A DNA stretch of 64,000 nt, taken from assembly GCA_910575755.1 (NCBI GenBank), contig CAJTFO010000002.1, positions 310,001 to 374,000 on the forward strand. The letters run 5' to 3'. Below the pieces are notes generated by a model. It saw only the letters and a list, made by a program, of their open reading frames with translations, was not told the DNA's origin and searched no databases. Origin of the DNA: Desulfovibrionaceae bacterium. Its GTDB lineage: Bacteria; Desulfobacterota; Desulfovibrionia; Desulfovibrionales; Desulfovibrionaceae. A program made the position numbers and the translations under genes. Below are positions 33,822 through 44,429 of this stretch, piece after piece (positions within the stretch are counted from its first letter, which is position 1; the number at the start of each line of letters is the position of its first letter).

Positions 33822-35879
33822 TCAATGTTCGCCAAAGTCCACATCCAGCACCAGCGCCACCAGCCGGAAGGGCAGCGGCCTGTCCTGCACCAGCCAGACC
33901 GTGGCCGCGCTGCTCTGGCCGCCGCCGGGGATGCAGTCCACATCTCCGGAAAAAGGGGCCACGGCCGTGCCCCAGCGTTCGGGCAGAAAGGGCAGGTCGT
34001 ACAGCTCGTCCCGCCCGGGGCCGTATTTGCCGCCCACGCTGCGGTGCAGGCGCAGGGTGCAGCGCCCGTGGGAGCGCCCGCGCCCCAGGGTGGAGCCGGA
34101 CCCGGTGTCGCTTTCCACCGGCAGGGGCGAGAGGGCCGAAACAAAGCCCAGCCCGGCCTGAACCACGCCCGCCGCATAGGGCAGGCTGATGCCGCCCTCA
34201 CGCACCACGCAGCCTTCCACCGGGCTGCCGTCGGCCAGCACCGAAAGTTCGCGCCCTTCCAGATGCTCCAGGCCAGTGACCCGCGTGCACGGGGGGTCGC
34301 GCCGGAAGGTCAGACCGCAGTCCACAAAAAAGGCTTCCTCCACGGGCGCGCCGTCCTGCCACTGGTCGGCCAGGCGTTCCAGAAAAAAGCGGGTTTCGCC
34401 CTGTATCTCGCGTTCCACCACCAGAAGCAGCACATCGCTGTCCCGGCCCGAAAGCGCGGCCACGGAGCGCACGCGGCCGTCCGTGATCTGGCGCGACCAG
34501 CCCCAGATGTCGTGTTCCTTCATATAGGTGAGGGCCAGCAAGAGGCCGTCGTCCCGCACTATCCAGATGGTGGAGCCCGGCGTCTGCTGATAGGCCCATT
34601 GCTTCAGGCTGTGGCCTTCAAAGAGGTGCGGGGCCAGAATGGAAAGGTCGTTGCCCGCGTAGCCGTCTTTTTCCAGCGAGTAAAAAAGATCGCGCACACG
34701 CGCCCCGTGACGCTGGACATGCAGGACGGAATTGCCAATGATGATGGGCGGCAGCCCGGCGCTGCCCCAGTAGGACTGGGCCGTGATGCTCACGCTGTTG
34801 GGGGTGATGGCCGCGCCGTCGCCGCCCCCGGCCTTGTACTCGCTGCCCGATGTGCCCAGCAGCAGATCGCCGAAGCTGGCGGCCCAGGTGATGGCGTCGA
34901 TGGCGCCGGAGGCGATGAGGTATTCCACAGGGTCGTCGTCCTGAAGGGGGCGGGACTTGCGGAAGTTTTCAAAATCTCCGGTTCGTGACATATAAAAGGC
35001 CTGGGGCGCGGCGGGCGTGGCGGCCAGAACCATGCGCTGCTGGTGAAAGGCCACCACGCCGGGATTGTTGCCGTCGGCAAAGGGGTTCCAGTCCTCGCGC
35101 GGGGTGTCGGCGGTGTCGGCCTGGTAGTTCTGGTCGCTGAACGTGAGGCCGCGCGAGATGCCGATAAAGCCGAAATAGCCGGCTTCTTCCCGGTAGATGT
35201 TGTATTCCGTGGCCCCCGGCACGGCCTGCCAGGAGATGGCGGCGCTGTTGCCCTGCACCCAGTCCGAGGGATGACGCGCGCCGGCGTTCTGCCCCGCGGG
35301 CGACGGCAGGGACTGCCGGCCCCTGTCGTCCACGGCGGCCACCTTGTAGCGCAGCGTGTAGGAGCCGCCGCTGCCGGCAAAGGCCACCGACGGCGCGGGC
35401 GGAGCGGGCAGGGAGGTGTTCAGAACCACTTCTTCCAGGCTCCAGGCGTAGCCGCCGGACGCGTCCGCGGCGTCGCGGCGCACCACCTTGTGCAGGGGGT
35501 AGCGGCGGTGGGCCAGGTAGATCACGTCGCCGGCCTGGGCGTGGGAAAGCTCCAGCAGGTCGTCCGCCGCATAGGGCGTGGCGATGGGCGGCACGTTTTC
35601 CACAAGCCCGTGGGCGTCAGCGATGCGCAGGCTTTTTTCGCCGAAAACCAGGGCGAAATTCTGCCCGGCCTCGGCGCTGAAACTGAAGGGAATCAGCACC
35701 GCGCCGCCGCCCAGATCCGCCAGAAAGCGGGTTCCGGGCCGCCGGGCCACATCGCCGTGCAGGCCGGGCAGCATGTTTTCCATGCAGGCCACGCAATTGC
35801 GGTAGCGGGCCAGATCATAGCGGGCGGAAAGCGTCGACGCCACCTCGCCGCCGGTGAAGTTTTGCAGGGCTATGCGCAT
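33822..35879 (-). CDS. Phage tail protein (tail tubular B-like, podovirus)
   Basis: 685 residues. It begins MRIALQNFTGGEVASTLSARYDLARYRNC, a typical start of large podovirus tail proteins, then LPGLHGDVARRPGTRFLAD. A fibronectin-like segment (YTLRYKVAAVDDRGRQS...SWQAVPGATEYNIYREE) and a beta-rich propeller-like remainder follow (WIVRDDGLLLALTYMKEHDIWGWSRQITDG). The ATG at 35879 has GGGAGC upstream and is preferred over the longer frame. It is separated from the other tail genes by the opposing phase-variable gene. Confidence 0.82.
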   Translation of the reverse strand: MRIALQNFTGGEVASTLSARYDLARYRNCVACMENMLPGLHGDVARRPGTRFLADLGGGAVLIPFSFSAEAGQNFALVFGEKSLRIADAHGLVENVPPIATPYAADDLLELSHAQAGDVIYLAHRRYPLHKVVRRDAADASGGYAWSLEEVVLNTSLPAPPAPSVAFAGSGGSYTLRYKVAAVDDRGRQSLPSPAGQNAGARHPSDWVQGNSAAISWQAVPGATEYNIYREEAGYFGFIGISRGLTFSDQNYQADTADTPREDWNPFADGNNPGVVAFHQQRMVLAATPAAPQAFYMSRTGDFENFRKSRPLQDDDPVEYLIASGAIDAITWAASFGDLLLGTSGSEYKAGGGDGAAITPNSVSITAQSYWGSAGLPPIIIGNSVLHVQRHGARVRDLFYSLEKDGYAGNDLSILAPHLFEGHSLKQWAYQQTPGSTIWIVRDDGLLLALTYMKEHDIWGWSRQITDGRVRSVAALSGRDSDVLLLVVEREIQGETRFFLERLADQWQDGAPVEEAFFVDCGLTFRRDPPCTRVTGLEHLEGRELSVLADGSPVEGCVVREGGISLPYAAGVVQAGLGFVSALSPLPVESDTGSGSTLGRGRSHGRCTLRLHRSVGGKYGPGRDELYDLPFLPERWGTAVAPFSGDVDCIPGGGQSSAATVWLVQDRPLPFRLVALVLDVDFGEH

Positions 35880-35938
35880 GATTTGCTCCCAGTGTCTGAT
35901 TGCAAGAATTATTTGCAGAGTTATGCGAAGAATTTTTG

Positions 35939-35982
35939 CGGGATCATTTGCGAAAAAACGCGGTTTTTCGCGAACGATCCCG
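35939..35982. promoter_or_regulatory. 19-bp hairpin between tail gene and phase-variable gene
   Basis: CGGGATCATTTGCGAAAAA pairs with TTTTTCGCGAACGATCCCG (one mismatch, one G-T), six-base loop. There is no T-tail on either strand. The GCGAAAAA core resembles the hairpin arm in the dispersed repeat. Function unknown. Confidence 0.45.
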
Positions 35983-36026
35983 GCCACGCCGCCGCAAAAT
36001 CCTTACGGGTTTTGTAGCGTCCGCTT

Positions 36027-36054
36027 TTGCAAGCAGGCGCTAGCACTATATAAT
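36027..36054 (+). promoter_or_regulatory. Sigma-70-like promoter of the phase-variable gene
   Basis: TTGCAA at 36027-36032 and a perfect TATAAT at 36049-36054 are separated by 16 bases. Transcription would begin near 36061, about 38 bases before the ATG at 36099. A second TATAAT at 36095-36100 overlaps that ATG but has no fitting -35. Confidence 0.65.
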
Positions 36055-36098
36055 GTTGAATACTTCGTATCATTAAAACACTGTTGCGAGATGGTATA

Positions 36099-37479
<1,381 letters not shown>

Positions 37480-37500
37480 CAACAGCCCCCGGCAATGGCG

Positions 37501-38073
37501 TCATTCAGTTGTGGTATTGAGGGATTCGTCAGATGGCGTCGGCCACGGCGTTGCCTCCCCGCCGCCGTCCCAGGGCGCGCCCTCCCGCGCGGGCAGGTCG
37601 CGCAGGGCCTGACGCCAGGCGCTTACGGCGGCCCTGGCGTCAGAGGCCAGCGGATAGTCCGGCATGAGCAGGTAGTCCGTGGCGGCCATGCGCCGGTCGC
37701 GTTCCGCGCGCAGCGAGGCGAATAATTGCGCTTTTGTCGGCGCGGGTTTTTCCGGCCGTTCCGTCACGGCCCCTGGCGGCAGCGGACCAGGGGCCTCCAT
37801 GTACCGCGGCGGGCTTTGCCAGTGGTCGCCTTCCGCCGGTAGCCAGTAGGCCGTGGCTTCCTGGAATAGTTCGGGCGCGAAGCCCTCTTCCGCGCGCCGG
37901 GCGCGATGGTCCTCGACCAGCGTCCAGGCCCCGCCGTTCCAGCGCGGCCAGACGCCATGCCAGGGGCGCGCGGGCGGGGCCTGGCGCGTGCAGTTGTGGG
38001 GCAGGGGGCCGCCGTGATCGTCGCACGGGCCGAGAAAGCGACCCGCGGCATCGTATTGCCAGACAATGGTCAT
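37501..38073 (-). CDS. Tail fibre assembly / tail chaperone-like protein
   Basis: 190 residues. The N-terminal part (TIVWQYDAAGRFLGP, WPRWNGGAWTLVEDHR) and the C-terminal motif TKAQLFASLRAERDRRMAATDYLLMPDYP, SAWRQALRDLPA match tail-fibre assembly proteins that act with phage fibres. AGGAGGG precedes the ATG at 38073. It overlaps the tail fibre stop by one base (TGATG), supporting a joint function. It converges with the phase-variable gene across 21 bases. Confidence 0.8.
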   Translation of the reverse strand: MTIVWQYDAAGRFLGPCDDHGGPLPHNCTRQAPPARPWHGVWPRWNGGAWTLVEDHRARRAEEGFAPELFQEATAYWLPAEGDHWQSPPRYMEAPGPLPPGAVTERPEKPAPTKAQLFASLRAERDRRMAATDYLLMPDYPLASDARAAVSAWRQALRDLPAREGAPWDGGGEATPWPTPSDESLNTTTE

Positions 38074-39371
38074 CAGTGCTTCCCTCCTGTGTACACGCAG
38101 GGCAGCATGCCGAAGGTGCGCGGGCGGGACTCGGCCTCGCCCGCCCATCCGGTTGCAATTGTTCCGCCCTGGCTGGACATCCAGCGCTTGCTGCCGTCCT
38201 GTCCCTCGCCCCAGCCGTTGGAGTTGAAGGGCGACAGGGTATGCTGGTGACGCTTGACCGTGTCCGGAATCCACTGGCCCACATTGGGCAGCAGGGTATG
38301 CCCCGCGCCGCGCGTATAGTCGCCGCGCGTGTCCGGAAGTTTGATGGTTCCGGCCTCATCATCCACCACAAAGAAAGGCGCGCCGCCCACGCCTCCGGCT
38401 GTGGCGGAAAGGGCGGTCCATTCTTCGGGTGTCTTGCATTTCCAGGCGTTTTCCGCCGCATGCAGGGCCGCCCACAGGGCGGGAAAGGCCGTATCGGCGT
38501 TTTCCAGCACGGCCCCGTTGCGCACGGCCCAGCCCGCTGGCGGATGCTGCTCGAAGAAGTCGCGGAATTCGGTGGGGTAGCCGGTCATGGCTACCGAAAC
38601 GCCGATAACCGACAGCGTGCCGTCCGTGGTTGCTGTCAGGGTGACGCCGTCCGGACGGACAAGGCCCGCCCGCTGCGCCGAGGCCAGGGGAATTTCCGGG
38701 ATGTTCACGGCAATGACGCCCTCTTCATCCACCTCCACCCCCGCGCCGATCCGCACCAGACCCAGCCTGTGCGGCGTGGCCGGGCCCACGCTGGCTATTT
38801 CCGTTGCTCTGTCGGCTTCGGCCCTGGCCCTGTCGGCCTCGCGCGCGGCCGTGGCGGCCTGCCGCTTCGCTTCCTCCGTGTTTTGGGCCGTGGCCTGAGC
38901 CGAAGCCGCCGCATTGCCGGCGGCCCGCTCGGCCCGTTCCCTGTCCGCCCTGATGCCCTCCACCACCTCTTGCGGGCTCTGCTCGCTGGTGGGCGGCAGA
39001 ATCACGGCGCGCGAGAGCTGTTCCAGCAGTTGCTGGCGTTCGGCGGCGGCCTGATCCAGACCATCTTCCATGACCTGCGGATCAAAACGCGCGCCGCTGA
39101 CCAGATCAATTTCCTGACTGAAGGGCATGTTGCGCACAATGGCCAGCTTCCAGCCGGCGGGCAGGGCCGCGCCCTGGTGCAGATAGCTGACCGTGCCGCC
39201 GCTGTCGCTGAGGGTGGCCGTCCAGCCCGTGGCCTGCGTGGTTTCGCCCTGTGGCGAGGTCAGGCTGACCACAAGCTGGCTTTCCTCCCAGACACGGAAG
39301 GAAAAGGGAAATTGCGTGGCCGCGCCATTGCCCTCAAAAAGCGCGCGGCTCGCGCTGTACGGCATGGTCAT
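38073..39371 (-). CDS. Phage tail fibre with T7-gp17-like N-terminus and collar-like C-terminus
   Basis: 432 residues. Residues 1-105 resemble the T7 tail-fibre attachment domain (YSASRALFEGNGAATQFPFSFRVWEE...). Residues about 110-215 are an Ala/Glu/Arg coiled coil. The C-terminal part (from about 275: TGYPTEFRDFFEQHPPAGWAVRNGAVL... IKLPDTRGDYTRG... HQHTLSPF) is a tail-collar-like receptor-binding domain. The ATG at 39371 has AGGGGG upstream and overlaps the preceding gene (ATGA). It is the likely host-range protein of the prophage. Confidence 0.87.
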   Translation of the reverse strand: MTMPYSASRALFEGNGAATQFPFSFRVWEESQLVVSLTSPQGETTQATGWTATLSDSGGTVSYLHQGAALPAGWKLAIVRNMPFSQEIDLVSGARFDPQVMEDGLDQAAAERQQLLEQLSRAVILPPTSEQSPQEVVEGIRADRERAERAAGNAAASAQATAQNTEEAKRQAATAAREADRARAEADRATEIASVGPATPHRLGLVRIGAGVEVDEEGVIAVNIPEIPLASAQRAGLVRPDGVTLTATTDGTLSVIGVSVAMTGYPTEFRDFFEQHPPAGWAVRNGAVLENADTAFPALWAALHAAENAWKCKTPEEWTALSATAGGVGGAPFFVVDDEAGTIKLPDTRGDYTRGAGHTLLPNVGQWIPDTVKRHQHTLSPFNSNGWGEGQDGSKRWMSSQGGTIATGWAGEAESRPRTFGMLPCVYTGGKH

Positions 39372-39979
39372 AGCGCCCCCTGTCGCGCCGTCAGCCATGC
39401 GTCGTCCGGGGCGGATTCGCGCCGTTCGGAGGCTGTGGCCTGGCGGGCCTGGGGCAGGCTTTCGGTATAGAGTTTTTCCAGCTCGCCCACCTTCTGGCTG
39501 TTGTTTTTGAGCAGGGGCACGGCAATGAGGGCCGCCAGCTTGCGGGACAGCATGTGGGCAAAAAGGTCGTCGAACAGGCGGCTGTTTCTCACGTCGCCGG
39601 TGTAGAGCAGCAGGGCGCGTGCCGCATCAGTGGCCAGAAATGCCCCGGACCCGGCCGCGTCCGCCATATTCCGGGCCAGACTGAAGGGCCGGGGGGCAAT
39701 GCCCTCATGCCGCACTTCATGAACCTTGAGGCAGTCGTCCGGCAGGGCATAGGCAAAGCGGAATTCGCGCTCGAAACCTTCGGGCAGAGGCAGGCGCGCG
39801 AGCCAGACCCGGCGCTGGGCGAAGCTCCAGGGAAAGTCGCGCAATACCTGCCGCCGCGCCGAATCCCAGTACAAACGGCATTGCAGGGCTTCGGGCGTGT
39901 TTTCCCGCTCCGAAGCCACGTTGCGCGTGCCCAGAAAGCCCAGGGCGCGGTTCCAGATGGAAATCTGACTGATGGTCAT
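39368..39979 (-). CDS. Tail tubular protein A-like adaptor
   Basis: 203 residues. It begins ISQISIWNRALGFLGTRNVAS and continues ALQCRLYWDSARRQVLRDFPWSFAQRR, the pattern of podovirus tail tubular protein A (gp11) and head-tail adaptors. RLFDDLFAHMLSRKLAALIAVPL follows as helices. It should form the ring below the portal. It is translationally coupled to the tail fibre gene. Confidence 0.83.
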   Translation of the reverse strand: MTISQISIWNRALGFLGTRNVASERENTPEALQCRLYWDSARRQVLRDFPWSFAQRRVWLARLPLPEGFEREFRFAYALPDDCLKVHEVRHEGIAPRPFSLARNMADAAGSGAFLATDAARALLLYTGDVRNSRLFDDLFAHMLSRKLAALIAVPLLKNNSQKVGELEKLYTESLPQARQATASERRESAPDDAWLTARQGAL

Positions 39980-40051
39980 GCGAGTCCTTCAGGTAGATGT
40001 TTCAAATTGTTTTGCTTTTGAAACTGTCCCATTTCAAAAGCGGCTCTGCCG

Positions 40052-40492
40052 TCATTTCACCTGAAGCGCCGCCTCATAGGGCAGATCCTCTTCCCGCAGC
40101 AGGGCCGCGAAGATGCGGCCCGCGCTGACGCTTTTGCCGCTCTGCGGGGTGAGCGTGAAACTGAGGCGCAGCCAGGGCTTGCGCACGCCCTGCGGCAGAA
40201 AGCGGGAGCCCAGGCGGGCGCCCGGGCCAAGCTGCTCGCCCGTGAAGCTCCAGACCGCGCCGGGCACGGCGCGCCAGGCGTCGCTGGCCGCGTCGGGGGC
40301 GTCGGCCTCTTCCAGAGTGAAGGACAGGCTTTGCACCTCCTCTGGCATGAAGGCCTGGGTGACGGACACGCGCATGGGCATGGGCTCCATGCGGCCAGGC
40401 AGTTTGAGGGCGGTGAGGGCCACCGTGGCGCTTTGGGCGTCGGCGGTGAGCGGGCCTTCAAAAAAAACGGCGTTGCGGTCGATGATGGCCAT
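40052..40492 (-). CDS. Bbp16-like capsid cement protein
   Basis: 146 residues. A small beta-rich protein beginning AIIDRNAVFFEG with PGVRKPWLRLSFTLTP-type strands at the C-terminus, placed directly after the major capsid gene as in phage BPP-1, where Bbp16 decorates and stabilises the capsid. AAGGAG precedes the ATG. The family name rests on position and size as well as sequence style. Confidence 0.72.
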   Translation of the reverse strand: MAIIDRNAVFFEGPLTADAQSATVALTALKLPGRMEPMPMRVSVTQAFMPEEVQSLSFTLEEADAPDAASDAWRAVPGAVWSFTGEQLGPGARLGSRFLPQGVRKPWLRLSFTLTPQSGKSVSAGRIFAALLREEDLPYEAALQVK

Positions 40493-40538
40493 GAATGCTC
40501 CTTGCGTTGGCGTGACTGAAGAATGCGTGGTCAAGGCC

Positions 40539-41528
40539 CTATATGGCGTTTTCGCAGGAAAGCACGGCGTCACACTGGCGCACGGGCCGCCCGTGCAGCA
40601 CGGGCACGGCCCTGGCGTCGAAAAATTCGCCGTACTGCAACTGCACGTTGCCCGCGTCGGAATTCTGAAGTTCCAGAGCCGTGAGCACATCGGCATTGGC
40701 GTACCAGACGGCCTTCTGGCGCAGATGCTGGGGCATGCGGTTCTTGGCTTCGATGGTCAGTTTTTGCAGGTCGATGAAGCCGTTCTGGCCCTTGCGCTTG
40801 TCCAGATCGCCCACAGGCAGGTTGGCCACGCGCACCACGCCGCGCCAGTCGCGCACGGCCAGGCCGCAACGCCAGTTGTACTTGTCGCCCACCACCTGAT
40901 ACTTGCGGCCGTCCGGGTCCTGGGTCATGTAGGTGTGGAGATCCTCATGGGAAAGGCCGCCGCTGCTGCCCCTGGGGTAGATGCCGTGCACGGCCTGCGC
41001 CCCCCAGGATATCAGCCAGAGCGAGGTGCAGCCCCCCTCGTCGCGACCGCCCGCGTCCAGCACATTGTTGGCGTCGCGGGCCGGATAGCGCATGGCCAGG
41101 CCGTTGAACTCGTCGGGGTTCAGATTGCTGTCGCCGTAAAAAAGGGTGGCGGCCACCTTCTGGCGCATGGCTTCGGCAAAGGCCACGCCCTCGCTCATGC
41201 GGAAGGATTTGTCCCGACTGCCGTAGAGGCGCAGTTCCTCCACATCCAGCTCCATGATGGCCTCCAGAATGCCGCAGCCTTCCTTGACCTGGCTCCATTG
41301 CGACTTGGAAGGCGGCGTGCCCTGGTACAGCCTGCGCCAGTAGACTTCGGGCAGGCCCGTGCGGATGCGGGTCAGATGCCCGTCGGACTGGTTGGCCTCC
41401 ATCCAGAGCACATCGTCCATGATGTCGTTGGTTTTGTTCATCAGTTCGATGATCTGCCCGGCCTTGCCGCCGCGGTAGAATTGTTCCATTTCAGCCAGAG
41501 AGACCACAAAGCCCAGAGTATTGGACAT
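40539..41528 (-). CDS. Major capsid protein (BPP-1 Bbp17-like)
   Basis: 329 residues, beginning SNTLGFVVSLAEMEQFYRGGKAGQIIELMNKTNDIMDDVLW, then TRIRTGLPEVYWRRLYQG with a long central domain (FNGLAMRYPARDANNVLDAGG). It has the size and operon place of HK97-fold capsid proteins of BPP-1-like podoviruses. The ATG at 41528 follows GCGAGGTGCG and is preferred to GTG 41534. Confidence 0.85.
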   Translation of the reverse strand: MSNTLGFVVSLAEMEQFYRGGKAGQIIELMNKTNDIMDDVLWMEANQSDGHLTRIRTGLPEVYWRRLYQGTPPSKSQWSQVKEGCGILEAIMELDVEELRLYGSRDKSFRMSEGVAFAEAMRQKVAATLFYGDSNLNPDEFNGLAMRYPARDANNVLDAGGRDEGGCTSLWLISWGAQAVHGIYPRGSSGGLSHEDLHTYMTQDPDGRKYQVVGDKYNWRCGLAVRDWRGVVRVANLPVGDLDKRKGQNGFIDLQKLTIEAKNRMPQHLRQKAVWYANADVLTALELQNSDAGNVQLQYGEFFDARAVPVLHGRPVRQCDAVLSCENAI

Positions 41529-41590
41529 ACGCACCTCGCGTGATTGACGTTGCCGCCATGTTTCAGAGTGGTTTCACATTGCAGAAAGGC

Positions 41591-42109
41591 TTAATTGCCG
41601 GAGCTCCAGCCCGCGTACATGCGTTCCTCCAGCGGTGGCAGATCATGTTCAGGCCGTCCCGGAGCCGGGCTGTCCTCCATGAGCGCGTCGGCCATGCGGT
41701 TGAAAAAGCGGATCACCGCCGGATGGTTGCCGTAGCCGGACTGTTCCAGCAGGCGGCCTATGCTTCTGTCCTGGTCGAAGTGATCCAGGGCCAGTTGCGC
41801 GCGCGCCACAGAGGCGGACAGATTGTCGCCGCCCAGATCGGGATCGCGGGCCACCTCCCGCCGCCATTGCTCCACCTGCGCCTGCCAGCGCATGCGTTGT
41901 TCGTTTTCATGCTCACGCAGACGGGCCGTAAAGCGCGTGTTGAAGGCTGCCTCGTCGTCCATGTCGTCCGCCCGCGTCCCAGATGGGGGCGCGTCCGGGG
42001 CCGGACTGTCCTGATGGGGCGCACTGGCCGGGCCGTCGCTTCCGGCGTCGTCGCCGGGGATGAAGCCGGGCAGGGGAAATGCCGTTTCAGATGCCGTTTC
42101 AGATGCCAT
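41591..42109 (-). CDS. Probable capsid scaffolding protein
   Basis: 172 residues, acidic. An N-terminal disordered Asp/Pro/Ala-rich part carries an SETASETA duplication (12-base tandem in DNA). A helical, charged middle (FTARLREHENEQRMRWQAQVEQWRREVAR) and C-terminal LLEQSGYGNHPAVIRFFNRMADALMED resemble scaffold proteins, which guide capsid assembly and are then lost. It sits between the Bbp19-like gene and the capsid gene as expected. GGAGGACG precedes the ATG. Confidence 0.75.
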   Translation of the reverse strand: MASETASETAFPLPGFIPGDDAGSDGPASAPHQDSPAPDAPPSGTRADDMDDEAAFNTRFTARLREHENEQRMRWQAQVEQWRREVARDPDLGGDNLSASVARAQLALDHFDQDRSIGRLLEQSGYGNHPAVIRFFNRMADALMEDSPAPGRPEHDLPPLEERMYAGWSSGN

Positions 42110-42428
42110 GATCGTCCTCCTTGGTTTGCAGAAGCCGGGGCAGATGGCCGGCATCAGCGTCCTGCATGAGCCGCAGCAGGCGCATGCCCACAAAGCGGCG
42201 GCCTTCGGCGAAAATCAGCCGATGGGTGTCCAGATGGGCGTTTTCGGTGGGGGCCAGGGCCTGAAAGCACTGGCAGAGCTGGAGCAGCCAGCGCAGCAGG
42301 CAGCGGCCGTCCGGGTCGTCCATGAGCGCGTCCACGGCGGCGCGCAGTCGCTGTTCCTGCCGTTTCGCCTCGCGCCGGGCCAGGGCCTCGTCCTGCGGGG
42401 CGCGTTCATAGGGGGCGAAAACATCCAT
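42099..42428 (-). CDS. Bbp19-family phage protein
   Basis: 109 residues. Charged N-terminal helix, then CLLRWLLQLCQCFQALAPTENAHLDTHRLIFAEGRRFVGMRLLRLMQDAD, the compact domain of BPP-1 Bbp19 relatives found between portal and scaffold genes. Role unknown. Its start overlaps the portal stop by one base and its end overlaps the scaffold start by 11 bases. Confidence 0.8.
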   Translation of the reverse strand: MDVFAPYERAPQDEALARREAKRQEQRLRAAVDALMDDPDGRCLLRWLLQLCQCFQALAPTENAHLDTHRLIFAEGRRFVGMRLLRLMQDADAGHLPRLLQTKEDDHGI

Positions 42429-44173
42429 CAGAGCGCCCCTCCGGAAGAAGCCGGGGTCTGCGCCTGGCTCGCGCTGTGCCGCAGCAGGCCGAGCAGGCCG
42501 TCCAGCACGCTGCCGTCCCCGCCGTCCGTTCCCGCCCCGGCCAGCGGGCTTTGGGCCAGAGTTTTGAGCAGGGCCGCCGCTTCCCCCAGTTGTCTGCCAA
42601 GCTCGTCGTTGCGGGCGGCCTCGGCCCGCGCCTGGCGCAGCCGGCGGCGTTCCTCGGGCGGGCGGGTCAGGCTCACGGGCAGGCCCAGGCTTTCGGCGTA
42701 ATTGTCCAGCAGATTGTCCACATGCAGGCTGTCCAGCGCTTCGGGCCAGGCCGTGGAAGCCCTGAGGGTCAGGGCCAGGTACTGGTCCGCCGCGCTGACG
42801 CCCACCAGCTTCTGGGCCTGGGCCAGCAGGGAGACAAATTCCACCCTGAGACGGCGGCCCGCCAGTTCGGGCGGGCAGGGCGGCAGCATGTCCAGGCCGC
42901 GCATCAGCTCAAAGGTGCGGTCAATGAGCGGGATGAACAGTTCGTCGTGCAGGCGTTCCAGCACCGGCCCGATGAGCACCAGTTTTTCCTCCTCCCTGGC
43001 CGCGATTTCACTGGCCGTGACCTGGGCGCGCCCTTCCAGGATCAGCTTGAAGAGATCATTGTACAGCCCGGCGCGGATCTGGTTCTGCACGGCTTCCATG
43101 GCCTTGCGGGCCGTGGCCAGGTCCGGTTTGACCTGAAGCAGCGGCGTGGCCGCCTGCGGGCTCTGGCCGGGCAGGCTGTCCACATAGTTGATGCCGCCGG
43201 GGGTCAGATCCAGCCCCACGGATTTAAGCCCGGCGGCCACGCTCATGGGCGGGTCCACGGCCTTGTGGATGGCCTTGAGCGTGGTGATGCCCATCTGTTG
43301 CAGCATGCGGCAGTCGGGCAGGGCGTCCATGGCCGGGGAACGGCCGTACATGTCGCTCCCGGCCGCCTCCCAGCGCGGGCCGAAACCGGGAAAGGACGTA
43401 AAGCCCGATTCCCGCAGGGCATGCGCGCCGCCTTCGCGGCCTTCCAGCCAGTGCACCGAGGCCACGGGCATGTCCGCGGCCGCCAGCCGCCCCGGCGTGC
43501 GCCCGCGGCGGGGAAAGACCGCCTGAACCACCGTATGCCTTTCCTCCTGATTGCGACGCAGGGCCTCGCGCAACGATTCGGGCAGGGCGGCCGCGCCGAA
43601 GGCCTCCGCCATCTGGCGCAGACTCATGGAGGCGCGGCGGAAAACCGTGTCCACCCGGCCGTGGGCGTCGCAGTCCAGCGCGTATTCCCCGGCGCAGAGC
43701 GGCACAAAGCGGAAGCCCCAGCGCGGGTCGGCCAGCTCAAAGGCAAAGGCCGTGCCGAAAGTGCCCAGTTCCGCATAGAGGGTGTGCATGGCGTTGTAGA
43801 AGTTGGACCGCTGAAAGACCACGCGCATGCGCGCGGCCACTTCGTCCAGCCAGACCTGTCCGGCGCGGCTTCTGGCCAGTTCCGCGTCGTCCAGGGAAAG
43901 GCGGAACCAGGGCCGGGCCGGACTGGTCAGACCGCCCTGCAGGCCGGCGGCCAGCGTGCGCATGGCCAGAATGCCCGTGGCGTCCACCAGGCGGCTGTTG
44001 AGCAGGGGGCCCTGTTCGGTTTCGTCGTCCGCGGGACGCAGGCGGCAGCGCGTGGGCAGAAAGTGATCCGCCAGGCTTTGCCAGGCCGCGTCCCAGGGCG
44101 CGCGTCGGCGCAACAGCGCGCGGTGGCGGCGGGCCAGCTCGCGCACGTCCGCCCTGATGGGGCTTGCGTTCAT
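42428..44173 (-). CDS. Portal / head-to-tail connecting protein
   Basis: 581 residues of podovirus portal type. Recognisable blocks: WQSLADHFLPTRCRL, LVDATGILAMRTLAAGLQGGLTSPARPWFRL, YAELGTFGTAFAFE and MLQQMGITTLKAIHKAVDPP, with late RAQVTASEIAAREEEKLVLIGPVLERLHDELFIPLIDRTFELM. It forms the dodecameric channel for DNA packaging and ejection. The Gly/Ala tail is low complexity. Confidence 0.92.
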   Translation of the reverse strand: MNASPIRADVRELARRHRALLRRRAPWDAAWQSLADHFLPTRCRLRPADDETEQGPLLNSRLVDATGILAMRTLAAGLQGGLTSPARPWFRLSLDDAELARSRAGQVWLDEVAARMRVVFQRSNFYNAMHTLYAELGTFGTAFAFELADPRWGFRFVPLCAGEYALDCDAHGRVDTVFRRASMSLRQMAEAFGAAALPESLREALRRNQEERHTVVQAVFPRRGRTPGRLAAADMPVASVHWLEGREGGAHALRESGFTSFPGFGPRWEAAGSDMYGRSPAMDALPDCRMLQQMGITTLKAIHKAVDPPMSVAAGLKSVGLDLTPGGINYVDSLPGQSPQAATPLLQVKPDLATARKAMEAVQNQIRAGLYNDLFKLILEGRAQVTASEIAAREEEKLVLIGPVLERLHDELFIPLIDRTFELMRGLDMLPPCPPELAGRRLRVEFVSLLAQAQKLVGVSAADQYLALTLRASTAWPEALDSLHVDNLLDNYAESLGLPVSLTRPPEERRRLRQARAEAARNDELGRQLGEAAALLKTLAQSPLAGAGTDGGDGSVLDGLLGLLRHSASQAQTPASSGGAL

Positions 44174-44176
44174 GGC

Positions 44177-44392
44177 TTACTGCCCCAGCAGGGTTTTGCG
44201 CGTGTTGCCGTCCGCGCGGTTCAGGGGGCTGGTGTAGATGGAGCCGCCAATGCCCGCGGCCTTGGCCGCCTTGTCCCGCTGGTTCTGCCGGGCCGCCGTG
44301 GCCGCCTCGGTGACGGGTTTCTGCACTTCCTGCTTGGGCGCGGGCGCGGGTTCGGGAATGCTGGGCGTGCTGACGCCTCCTCCAAATCCCAT
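44177..44392 (-). CDS. Small phage protein of unknown function
   Basis: 71 residues beginning GFGGGVSTPSIPEPAPAPKQEV, Pro/Ala-rich, then charged, ending in SIYTSPLNRADGNTRKTLLGQ. Such short proteins precede the portal gene in related phages. The ATG at 44392 has GGGAGG upstream; the longer frame reads through the hairpin-rich segment and is not believed. Confidence 0.65.
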   Translation of the reverse strand: MGFGGGVSTPSIPEPAPAPKQEVQKPVTEAATAARQNQRDKAAKAAGIGGSIYTSPLNRADGNTRKTLLGQ

Positions 44393-44429
44393 GCTGACCT
44401 CCCTTGGCTGCATGACCGTGTTCAGATTT

